A DNA stretch of 18,889 nucleotides from Candidatus Aminicenantota bacterium. Its GTDB lineage: Bacteria; Acidobacteriota; Aminicenantia; Aminicenantales; Aminicenantaceae. The stretch lies in contig JAFGNQ010000188.1 in assembly GCA_016926925.1 (NCBI GenBank), positions 1 to 18,889 on the forward strand. The letters run 5' to 3'. Shown here piece by piece: positions 1 through 6,623 of this stretch. Under the pieces are notes generated by a model, which searched no databases, was not told the origin of the DNA, and saw only the letters and a list, made by a program, of their open reading frames with translations. Made by a program: the position numbers and the translations under genes. Each line of letters opens with the position of its first letter. Position 1 is the first letter of the stretch.

Positions 1-85
1 CTTAGAAAATAGCATCGTAACGTCACTGTTTGCAACAAATCGGCTATTTTCATTGTTCGCGGGTGCGTACGCGCATGATAAATTC

Positions 86-133
86 ATGAGAAATGTTGAT
101 ATGTTTGATAATCCAAGTATGGAAGTTTCTCAT
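86..133. repeat. Weak inverted repeat downstream of the receiver gene
   Basis: The 8-bp arms ATGAGAAA (86-93) and TTTCTCAT (126-133) are perfectly complementary across a 32-nt gap. A second short hairpin, TCATCC/GGATGA (208-213 and 219-224), lies 12 nt past the receiver gene's stop codon. Neither has a U-tract on the minus strand, so neither is a convincing intrinsic terminator. The rest of 1-236 shows no gene that I can support. Confidence 0.25.
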
Positions 134-236
134 TTGTTTCTTTGAACAGCCCAAAAATGTTTCTGTTTTCGATGTCATTCTTATCTGTAATCGATATTTT
201 TTAAGACTCATCCAGGCCGGATGATTGAATACGGAA

Positions 237-713
237 TCAGGATTTTTCTTCTTTCTGCGAAGGCGCTTTTTTTTTGTACATCTGAGACAAATAGCCGATA
301 ACCGTGTCGGGGTCCGGAAGCTCATCTTCTATATCTATTTCATCCGAAAGCAGATTCATAACCGAATTTACGAGCTGCTTGTCGTCAAACGGCTTCTCAA
401 AATAGTCTGCGGCACCGAAAGAACGCAGCGCTTCGTTCTTGTACTGGGCACCTTTGTACAGGCCTGTGACGATGATAATAGGAATGCTTCCCTTAGTCTC
501 GCTATAGATTTTTTGCGTCAGGTCGAAGCCATGCAGCTTGGGGAGCATGGCTTCAAGTATGATGAGATCGGGTTTTTCCTCCAAGTATTTATCGTAGGCC
601 ATCTGGCCGTCTGTCGCTTCGACGATCGTCAGCTTATAGGGGGCAAACAAATCATTCATACGCTCGAGATTTTTGGAATCGTAGTCGACAATCAAAATCT
701 TTTTTTCCGACAT
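237..713 (-). CDS. Stand-alone response-regulator receiver domain with Glu at the phosphoacceptor site
   Basis: This is a CheY-fold receiver protein of 158 residues with no output domain. In the acidic pocket D10 is present, the next residue is Y11, and D12 follows. The signalling residues T83 (in IIIVTG) and K107 (in FEKPF) are intact. The phosphoacceptor position in LIILEAMLPK is Glu54 instead of Asp. In receivers generally an Asp-to-Glu change blocks aspartyl phosphorylation and can mimic the active state, so this is probably a pseudo-receiver or is controlled another way. The C-terminal 40 residues are acidic and then lysine-rich, and look like a tail. The ATG at 713 is preferred over in-frame starts at 758 and 767 because the promoter at 736-764 lies between them. 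No kinase gene is adjacent. It is divergent from a glycosyltransferase operon, but a regulatory link is only a guess. Confidence 0.85.
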   Translation of the reverse strand: MSEKKILIVDYDSKNLERMNDLFAPYKLTIVEATDGQMAYDKYLEEKPDLIILEAMLPKLHGFDLTQKIYSETKGSIPIIIVTGLYKGAQYKNEALRSFGAADYFEKPFDDKQLVNSVMNLLSDEIDIEDELPDPDTVIGYLSQMYKKKAPSQKEEKS

Positions 714-735
714 CCGTATAGCCTGTTTGGATTCA

Positions 736-764
736 ATTTTAGATAATACAATCACCATTGTCAA
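736..764 (-). promoter_or_regulatory. Sigma-70-type promoter for the receiver gene
   Basis: On the minus strand TTGACA (759-764) and TAAAAT (736-741) are separated by exactly 17 nt. Transcription should start near 729, leaving a leader of about 16 nt before the ATG at 713. This rules out the longer in-frame starts at 758 and 767. Confidence 0.7.
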
Positions 765-819
765 CAATCCCCCGGCCGAGGAGCTGCGCTCGTAAGTAAA
801 AAACCTCCATCTACCAGTT

Positions 820-859
820 TTGACAAGTATTTACGTTCCAAGGAAGTTTATGATATAGT
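820..859 (+). promoter_or_regulatory. Possible promoter of the GT2-GT4-SDR operon
   Basis: A consensus TTGACA lies at 820-825, but no good -10 sits 16-18 nt downstream. The best pair is TTTACG (830-835) with TATAGT (854-859), spacing 18. That would start transcription at about 866-867, on the ATG itself, giving a leaderless mRNA. AGGAAG at 841-846 is 20 nt from the ATG, too far for a Shine-Dalgarno site for that start. The exact assignment is uncertain. Confidence 0.35.
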
Positions 860-866
860 GACCGGG

Positions 867-1847
867 ATGAACAAAAAAAAGCCGCTCGACCTATCGATCG
901 TCACCCCGGTTTTCAACGAAGAGGAGAATCTTCGCACCCTGTATGAGGAAATCAAAGCAGCCTGCGACAACCTCGGGAAGTCCTATGAGATTATTTTCGT
1001 CGACGACGGAAGCAAGGACGGATCCTATCCTCTTTTGTTAGACATACAAAAGTCCGATCCCACGGTCAAACTGATAAAACTGAGAAGGAATTTTGGACAG
1101 ACGGCAGCACTGGCTGCAGGATTCGATTATGCCGGGGGCGATATCATTATCACTCTGGATGCAGACCTTCAAAACGACCCTCAGGACTTCGGCATTCTTT
1201 TAGAAAAAATCGAAGCCGGCTATGACATCGCAGCCGGATGGAGAAAAAAACGGAAGGATAAGTTTTTTACCCGGCGCATTCCCTCGATGGCGGCCAACTG
1301 GCTGATCTCCTTTATCACACGTGTAAAACTCCACGATTACGGCTGCACACTGAAGGCGTTCCGGAGAGAAGTCATCCAAAACATCAACCTCTATGGGGAA
1401 CTCCATCGCTTCATTCCTGCTATCGCAAGCACCATCGGCGTTTCCATGGCTGAAGTCAAAGTCAACCACAGGCCGCGGCGTCACGGCAAATCCAAATATT
1501 CCCTCACACGATTCGTTAGAGTTATTCTCGACCTCCTTACCGTGAAATTCCTTTTGAGCTACTCGACAAAACCCCTCCAGATATTCGGCATCTTCGGTCT
1601 TGCCAGCGGCCTGATCGGCGGTATTATCGGTCTCTACCTCAGTTACCAGCGGCTCATTCTAAAACAAGGTATCGCAGGGCGTCCTCTGCTCCTGCTCTCC
1701 ATACTGCTTATCGTCATCGGTATCCAGTTCATCACTCTCGGCCTTTTGGCCGAGGTCATGGTCCGCGCCTACCACGAATCCGCGAACAAAAGAATCTACT
1801 TCATCCGGGAAATCATAGACTCTGGAACGGAAAAGGCTGTCGAATAG
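867..1847 (+). CDS. GT2 polyprenyl-phosphate glycosyltransferase (ArnC/DPM1/GtrB type)
   Basis: This 326-residue membrane-anchored family 2 glycosyltransferase should move a sugar from a nucleotide donor to a polyprenyl phosphate on the cytoplasmic face. The GT-A domain opens with LSIVTPVFNEE (9-19), has VDDGS (45-49) for nucleotide binding, and has D98-A-D100 as the DXD metal site. Two hydrophobic hairpin segments lie at about 226-290, as in ArnC and GtrB. The ATG at 867 is preferred over GTG 858 because the N-terminus then aligns residue for residue with the paralogue at 11050-12039. It is the first gene of a three-gene operon, with the GT4 gene 12 nt downstream. The sugar cannot be read from the sequence. 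A general dolichol-phosphate-mannose-synthase-like role is equally possible. Confidence 0.9.
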   Translation: MNKKKPLDLSIVTPVFNEEENLRTLYEEIKAACDNLGKSYEIIFVDDGSKDGSYPLLLDIQKSDPTVKLIKLRRNFGQTAALAAGFDYAGGDIIITLDADLQNDPQDFGILLEKIEAGYDIAAGWRKKRKDKFFTRRIPSMAANWLISFITRVKLHDYGCTLKAFRREVIQNINLYGELHRFIPAIASTIGVSMAEVKVNHRPRRHGKSKYSLTRFVRVILDLLTVKFLLSYSTKPLQIFGIFGLASGLIGGIIGLYLSYQRLILKQGIAGRPLLLLSILLIVIGIQFITLGLLAEVMVRAYHESANKRIYFIREIIDSGTEKAVE

Positions 1848-1859
1848 ACTGAGGTTACC

Positions 1860-3026
1860 ATGAAAATCCTGATGCTCGCCCCGGAGCCTTTTTTTCAACC
1901 ACGCGGAACCCCAATCAGCGTCTATCAAAGAATCAAAGCGCTCTCCGACCTCGGTCACCAAGTGGACCTGGTGACCTATCATCTGGGTGAGGATAAGGAG
2001 ATTCCTAGCCTGAAAATATTGAGAATCCCCAATGTATTTTTCATAAAGAAAATCAAAATCGGACCATCTTACGTCAAAATCCCCCTGGATTTTCTTCTGT
2101 TGGTCAAAGCCGTCATCCGACTTATCAAAAAGAAATACGATCTTATCTTTTCACACGAAGAAGGCGCGCTTTTCGGTGCCGCTTTGGGACGGATCTTCCG
2201 GATCCCGCACATCTACGATATGCACTCCAGCCTCCCCCAGCAGTTAGAGAACTTCGATTTTTCGCGGTCAAGGATGCTGAAAAAGGTTTTCATGGGGATG
2301 GAGCGGTTCATCCTCAGATATTCGCAGTCTGTCATCGTCATTTGTTTGGACCTTCTCAAGCAAGTGGAGGAGGATGGATATGTGGAAAAAGCGGTACTCT
2401 TGGAGAATTTTATCGATTTCGAGCACCGCGATTATCCGGAGACCGAGATCCGGGAAGAGCGAGTAAAATATGCGTCGGAGAGCCAAAAAATCGTTCTCTA
2501 CGCGGGAAATTTCCAGCCTTACCAGGGTATCCCTCTGCTTCTGGAAGCAGCCTCAAAGGTCCAAGACGAGAGGATCGTTTTCCTGCTCGTCGGCGAAAGC
2601 GAAGCCGCCGTCACACGGATGCGGAAAAAGGCAGAGGAATGGGGTATAGCAGATAAGGTCATGTTTACGGGCCAGGTACCTCCATCGGCCATGCCGCTGT
2701 TCATCGGTATGGCAGATGTGCTGATCTCCCCGCGGCTCTCCGGAACCAACACCCCGCTCAAAATCTATTCCTTCCTTAAGTCGGGAAAACCCTTCATCGC
2801 CACACGGTTGTGGACACACACCCAGGTTCTGAACGAACGGATTGCCGTGCTCGTGGAACCCGAGGCGGAAAGCATGGCCCGGGGAATTCTTTTCGCATGC
2901 TTCGATGAAAAAGCTGCGCTTAGAGCAAGGGCTGCTAAAGAAATGGCTGATCGAGAATACACATATGACAAATACAAGCAAAAAATGACCCTCGTTCTGA
3001 CAAAAGCCGGAGAAAAAACCGGCTGA
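1860..3026 (+). CDS. GT4-family glycosyltransferase
   Basis: A 388-residue GT-B-fold retaining glycosyltransferase without a signal peptide or membrane span. The N-terminal Rossmann domain starts MKILMLAPEPFF, with the glycine loop in the segment PRGTPIS. The C-terminal donor domain begins near residue 210 (IVLYAGNFQPYQG). The donor-binding segment SGTNTPLKIYSFLKSGKP follows, matching the family's usual E-x7-E region in shape, although Thr-Pro-Leu-Lys stands where many members have a Glu. GAGG five bases before the ATG is a good ribosome site. It sits between a lipid-carrier glycosyltransferase and an SDR epimerase, which suggests assembly of a lipid-linked oligosaccharide. The donor and acceptor sugars are unknown. 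Confidence 0.88.
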   Translation: MKILMLAPEPFFQPRGTPISVYQRIKALSDLGHQVDLVTYHLGEDKEIPSLKILRIPNVFFIKKIKIGPSYVKIPLDFLLLVKAVIRLIKKKYDLIFSHEEGALFGAALGRIFRIPHIYDMHSSLPQQLENFDFSRSRMLKKVFMGMERFILRYSQSVIVICLDLLKQVEEDGYVEKAVLLENFIDFEHRDYPETEIREERVKYASESQKIVLYAGNFQPYQGIPLLLEAASKVQDERIVFLLVGESEAAVTRMRKKAEEWGIADKVMFTGQVPPSAMPLFIGMADVLISPRLSGTNTPLKIYSFLKSGKPFIATRLWTHTQVLNERIAVLVEPEAESMARGILFACFDEKAALRARAAKEMADREYTYDKYKQKMTLVLTKAGEKTG

Positions 3027-3039
3027 CGGGCTCTTGAAA

Positions 3040-4011
3040 ATGAACATCGCCATAACGGGAGCATCCGGCTTCATCGGCCGTCGCCTCCTCCGGGAATTCC
3101 GGCGCCGTCAGTGGAATGTCCGCGCGCTCCAGCACCGTATTTCTGTCGATTCCAACGATCCCAGCGAAGTCGTGGAAGGCGACATCACGGATCCCGGAGC
3201 GTTGAAGGCTTTGACGGAAGGAACGGACATCCTTTTTCATTTGGCCGCAGCCTTGGGAGCCAGGCTTATCTCTGAAAAAGATTTTTTCCGGGTCAATGCC
3301 GCAGGCACGAAAAACGTCCTTGATGCAGCTAAAGCCAACGGGGTACGCAGAATCATTCATTTCAGCTCTGCGGGAGTCATCGGTTCCGTTAAAATGGGAG
3401 AAGTGGCGGATGAAAACTATCCGAAAGCGCCAAAAAACATCTATGACAGCACAAAGCTGGAGGCGGAAAAGCTAGCTCTCGAATATGCAGCTGCGGGCTT
3501 GGATGTGGTCATCCTACGACCAGGCTGGGTTTACGGCCCCGGGGACCGCCGCACCTTCAAGTTGATCCATGCCATCGCAAAAAATCGCTTCGTGCTTGTA
3601 ACGAAGGGAGATGCCTGGCAGACTCCCGTCCACATCGACGATCTCATACGGGGCGTCCTGCTCTGTGCGGAGAAGGGTGAGGCCAAAGAGATTTACCACA
3701 TCGCAGGAGATGAGGTGCTTTCTGTGAAAAGGATTGTGGCCGCCATCGCCTCAGCTACGGAAAACAGGCTTCCGGCCTTCACGCTTCCTCTCTGGCCTGT
3801 AAAGGCGGCCGCCGGAATCATGGAAAAAACATTCGCCCTCTTCGGCAAAGAAGCCCCGCTCACAACAGGCCGGCTGGCCTTTTTCATCCATCCCAAGCCC
3901 CTGTCCATCGCAAAAGCTAAGAAAGAGCTGGGATTTCTGCCGCAGATCGATTTTAAATCCGGGATAGCTCAGACTGTCTCCTGGTGTAAAAGCAACGGCT
4001 GGCTCAGATAA
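3040..4011 (+). CDS. NAD-dependent epimerase/dehydratase, extended SDR
   Basis: A 323-residue extended short-chain dehydrogenase/reductase. The NAD(P)-binding TGASGFIG is at 6-13, the mid-strand FHLAA motif at about 66-70, the catalytic Ser at about 109-110 (HFSSAG), and the YxxxK pair is Y135/K139. RPGWVYGPGD follows as the substrate-loop motif, typical of sugar epimerases and of 3beta-HSD- and HpnA-like members. ATG 3040 is chosen over TTG 3034, six bases upstream, because it begins directly with the Rossmann strand. It is the last gene of the operon, 13 nt after the GT4 gene. By context it probably acts on an activated or lipid-linked sugar. The reaction (4-epimerase, dehydratase or reductase) cannot be decided from the sequence. 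Confidence 0.88.
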   Translation: MNIAITGASGFIGRRLLREFRRRQWNVRALQHRISVDSNDPSEVVEGDITDPGALKALTEGTDILFHLAAALGARLISEKDFFRVNAAGTKNVLDAAKANGVRRIIHFSSAGVIGSVKMGEVADENYPKAPKNIYDSTKLEAEKLALEYAAAGLDVVILRPGWVYGPGDRRTFKLIHAIAKNRFVLVTKGDAWQTPVHIDDLIRGVLLCAEKGEAKEIYHIAGDEVLSVKRIVAAIASATENRLPAFTLPLWPVKAAAGIMEKTFALFGKEAPLTTGRLAFFIHPKPLSIAKAKKELGFLPQIDFKSGIAQTVSWCKSNGWLR

Positions 4012-4066
4012 TACTACCGATTTTGGCTTGAATAAACGGCTGCTCGAAATCTTACTCCCAGTAATA

Positions 4067-4090
4067 AATTTTCGATAAATTCTTTTTTTT
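4067..4090 (+). terminator. Weak candidate terminator after the SDR gene
   Basis: A short AT-only stem (AATTT 4067-4071 with AAATT 4077-4081) is followed by eight T residues (4083-4090). The position, 56 nt after the operon's last stop, fits, but the stem is weak. Confidence 0.3.
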
Positions 4091-4185
4091 ATAACCGACT
4101 GTAAGGTTTAGCGGCCATAACTGCCCACAAATATTCCTACGCAAGAAAACTTCTATCCTCATCACCTGCCGAAACGAGACGGCCG

Positions 4186-4412
4186 CGATGATCAGTCATC
4201 GGATACGGAACTCGCTTATCGAGAAACGAAAAAATGCGTGCACGTCACGGTTGGATCTCGTTGCATGATGATTGGCGGCGAGATCTTCGACAAAAACAGA
4301 CTATGTCAGCCAACTCACGCTTAGCCGTATTTCATATAGCAAAGCCAGTGCGAGTCACTGTCTGTTTGAGTCGCATGGTGGTTGGTGGGGGGGTCTTCGA
4401 CGAGAACAGACA
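4186..4412. repeat. Diverged direct repeat, 110-bp period, in a gene-free stretch
   Basis: The interval 4012-4582 has no supportable gene. Segment 4263-4302 aligns without gaps to 4373-4412, with 31 of 40 bases identical by my count. The match extends weakly upstream to GTCAC at 4244 and 4354, so the unit repeats every 110 bp. A small hairpin (CGATGA 4186-4191, TCATCG 4196-4201) precedes copy 1. Copy 1 also has its own 7-bp stem (GATCTCG 4254-4260, CGAGATC 4279-4285). Copy 2 carries the strong hairpin listed separately. It looks like a decayed tandem or mobile repeat; its family is not recognised. Confidence 0.55.
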
Positions 4413-4423
4413 GTGACGAGCAC
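4348..4423. other. Strong hairpin with tandem G-A mismatch and G-rich loop
   Basis: The 13-bp arms GTCACTGTCTGTT (4354-4366) and AACAGACAGTGAC (4405-4417) are perfectly complementary. Outside them, GTGC (4348-4351) pairs with GCAC (4420-4423) across a tandem GA/GA mismatch (4352-4353 against 4418-4419), a common RNA helix motif. The 38-nt loop contains an inner GTCG/CGAC stem and, on the plus strand, a G-rich run (4377-4393) with four GG blocks that could form a two-tier quadruplex. There is no U-tract. The element lies 64 bp upstream of the promoter for the next operon. It could be a small RNA, a protein-binding site or a mobile-element end. Confidence 0.5.
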
Positions 4424-4486
4424 CGCCCCATATCCATGACAGCAGTCAACGAGCAAACGGAGCCGCTCGCCCGGAATCTCAAAAAA

Positions 4487-4515
4487 TTGACACGGTTGGG
4501 AATACTCTATAAGAT
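4487..4515 (+). promoter_or_regulatory. Sigma-70-type promoter for the methyltransferase-symporter-radical SAM operon
   Basis: TTGACA (4487-4492) and TAAGAT (4510-4515) are spaced 17 nt. Predicted transcription starts near 4522, leaving a leader of about 60 nt before the GTG start at 4583. GAGGAG (4566-4571) serves as the ribosome site. Confidence 0.65.
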
Positions 4516-4582
4516 ATCCCTTAAATTCGAGACAGGTTTTTGATGAATCCACAGAGAGCCGAATCGAGGAGTTAACACAAAA

Positions 4583-5353
4583 GTGGACAAAGAAAAAGTC
4601 GGAAAATTTTACGATGTCGTTTGGACCGAATACCTCCCCGAGTACGAAGCCTCCGAGAATCACTGGAAAATCTTTTATTCAAATTCCGAGGTCCGGGGAA
4701 AATCCGTGTTGGATGCGGGTTGCGGAACTGGGATCTTCAGCATTATTTTTGCCCGGAACGAAGCTGCTAAAGTTATGGGGATCGACATCAGCGAAGGCAG
4801 CTTGACCACAGCACGTTCCTTAAAGGAGCGGTTCGGACTGAGTAATGCCGAATTTCAGCGAGAGGACATGCTGAACCTTCCCTTTACCGCGGACACTTTC
4901 GATATCGTCTGGGCTTGGGGAACCGTCCATCACACCACCGATCCTTTCCAGGCTGTGTCCGAGCTGATACGAGTACTGAAACCTGAAGGCTCCCTCCTGT
5001 TGGCGGTCTACACCCGAACCAAACTCACTTTTCTCCACGAGATCATCCGCAAAACGCTTATTCGAACACCCAAAAACACATGGAAAGCCCTGTGCAAAAT
5101 CCTGGCCGTTTTTTTGTGGCCCGTGGTCTTCCTCTTCAAAAAGCGTGAAAAATCCCGTAAAGGAGAGAAACTGGAAGAGCTTATCATGGATTGGTACTTT
5201 GTCCCCATAAGACATTACTACTATCCGGAGGAGATCGAATCTTTTTTGGAAGAACGTGGGTTCACCATAGAAAAATTCCTGCCTGCTTCCGGCCGCTTCA
5301 ACAGCACCTCAAACTTCATCACCAAAGCCCGGAAGCACTCAAAGCAGCCATAG
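4583..5353 (+). CDS. Class I SAM-dependent methyltransferase (Methyltransf_11 type)
   Basis: A 256-residue Rossmann-fold methyltransferase. Motif I is VLDAGCGTG (42-50) and the acidic ribose-binding strand is MGIDIS. The post-II segment contains DIVWAWGTVHHTTDP, with a paired-His loop common in small-molecule and lipid methyltransferases. After the core there is an insertion with a hydrophobic stretch (about 170-186, CKILAVFLWPVVFLF) flanked by Lys/Arg, which suggests membrane association. The end, YYYPEEIESFLEERGF, is a usual C-terminal helix of this family. It starts at GTG, 11 nt after GAGGAG. It leads an operon with a carboxylate symporter 10 nt downstream. By context the substrate may be a sugar, a lipid-linked sugar or a quinone-like lipid, but this is not shown. 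Confidence 0.85.
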   Translation: MDKEKVGKFYDVVWTEYLPEYEASENHWKIFYSNSEVRGKSVLDAGCGTGIFSIIFARNEAAKVMGIDISEGSLTTARSLKERFGLSNAEFQREDMLNLPFTADTFDIVWAWGTVHHTTDPFQAVSELIRVLKPEGSLLLAVYTRTKLTFLHEIIRKTLIRTPKNTWKALCKILAVFLWPVVFLFKKREKSRKGEKLEELIMDWYFVPIRHYYYPEEIESFLEERGFTIEKFLPASGRFNSTSNFITKARKHSKQP

Positions 5354-5363
5354 AGCAGTACCG

Positions 5364-6623
5364 ATGAAAATCAAACTGCATACAAAAATCTTTCTGGGGC
5401 TTGTTCTTGGGATCGTGGCCGGAATTCTCTTCAGGGAAAAGGTCATGATCATCGAGCCGGTAGGAACCGTATTCCTGCACTTGATCACGATGATCGTCAT
5501 CCCTCTGGTCTTCGTCTCTCTGATGCTGGGGACAGCCAGCCTGGGCGATGTCAGAAAGCTGGGCCGCATCGGGGCAAAGACCGCCGTCTATTTCGTGATC
5601 ACTACGGTGATCGCCATTTGTATCGGCCTATTCCTGGCCAACACGGTCAACCCGGGGAAGGGCCTTCCCGACACCGCAAAAGCAAAACTCCTCAAGGATT
5701 ACGAAGCCAAAGCCCAAGCTGGAATACAGCGCCTCGAAGAAAAACCCTCGGTCCTCGAAATTCTGATCAACATCGTTCCCACGAATCCGGTGGCAGCATT
5801 CGTCGAAGGCAACATGCTCCAGATCATCTTCATGGCGCTGCTCTTCGGGATTGTCCTGACAATGATCCCGGCGGATAAATCCGCAATGTTGATAAAAATC
5901 CTCGATGCTCTGAACGATATCTTCATCCAAATGGTCCATGTCGTGATGAAGCTGGCGCCCTACGGAGTTCTGGCTCTCAGCGCGGTTGTCGTCGGCCGGT
6001 TCGGGACCGATATACTGCTCACGCTGCTGAAGTATTGCCTGGCGGTAATCTGCGGGCTCACTTTTTACGCCGTTACGTTCAACAGCCTCGCCGTCAGCCT
6101 GCTCGGCCGGATGAATCCTTTAAATTTCTTCAGGGGCGCCAAGGAGGCCATCATCATCGCTTTCAGCACATCCAGCTCTATGGCTACACTTCCCGTCGCC
6201 ATGGAAAGCGTGGAGCACATGGGAGTATCTCGAGAGTACTCCAGTTTCGTAATCCCCCTGGGGTCTACGATCAATATGGACGGAACCGCCCTCTACCAAG
6301 GTGTTTCGGCCGTCTTTATCGCCCAGATATACGGGATCGGACTCGGCCTCACCGGCCAGGTGATCATCGTGCTTATGGCTCTGCTTTCGTCCATCGGCGC
6401 TGCCGGGGTTCCGATGGCCGGGATCATCGCCCTGGCCATCGTCTTGAAGCAGCTGGGCATCCCCCTCGAGGGGATCGCCCTGATATTCGGCGTCGAGCGT
6501 TTGTTGGACATGACCCGTACCAGCGTCAACGTCATCGGGAATATGGCCTGCTCGGTCGTCATCCATGAGCTGGAAGAGAACACGAAAAGGCGCAGGGCCT
6601 CATCTGAGACCGATGTCGAATGA
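5364..6623 (+). CDS. DAACS-family dicarboxylate/amino acid:cation symporter (GltP/DctA-like)
   Basis: A 419-residue inner-membrane transporter of the glutamate transporter fold. HP1 carries the serine-rich FSTSSS (267-272). TM7 carries NMDGT (304-308), the sodium/substrate motif. HP2 has GAAGVP (345-350). TM8 has DMTRTSVNV, with D382, R385, T386 and N389 matching GltPh D394, R397, T398 and N401. The Arg indicates an acidic substrate such as glutamate, aspartate or a C4-dicarboxylate. The residue matching GltPh Asp405, a ligand of the Na1 site, is Asn393, so coupling may differ (possibly protons, as in DctA-like members). The extracellular TM3-4 loop has a charged insert (about 98-130). Its stop overlaps the next gene's start (ATGA), which implies translational coupling to the radical SAM gene, an odd partner for a transporter. 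Confidence 0.92.
   Translation: MKIKLHTKIFLGLVLGIVAGILFREKVMIIEPVGTVFLHLITMIVIPLVFVSLMLGTASLGDVRKLGRIGAKTAVYFVITTVIAICIGLFLANTVNPGKGLPDTAKAKLLKDYEAKAQAGIQRLEEKPSVLEILINIVPTNPVAAFVEGNMLQIIFMALLFGIVLTMIPADKSAMLIKILDALNDIFIQMVHVVMKLAPYGVLALSAVVVGRFGTDILLTLLKYCLAVICGLTFYAVTFNSLAVSLLGRMNPLNFFRGAKEAIIIAFSTSSSMATLPVAMESVEHMGVSREYSSFVIPLGSTINMDGTALYQGVSAVFIAQIYGIGLGLTGQVIIVLMALLSSIGAAGVPMAGIIALAIVLKQLGIPLEGIALIFGVERLLDMTRTSVNVIGNMACSVVIHELEENTKRRRASSETDVE

Noticed and set aside
65..72. Palindrome GCGTACGC
   Set aside because: Eight bases alone in a region without a promoter are expected by chance.
4244..4423. CRISPR array or integron attC site
   Set aside because: Only two diverged units are present with a 110-bp period, there are no short identical repeats with unique spacers, and the attC core motifs are missing.
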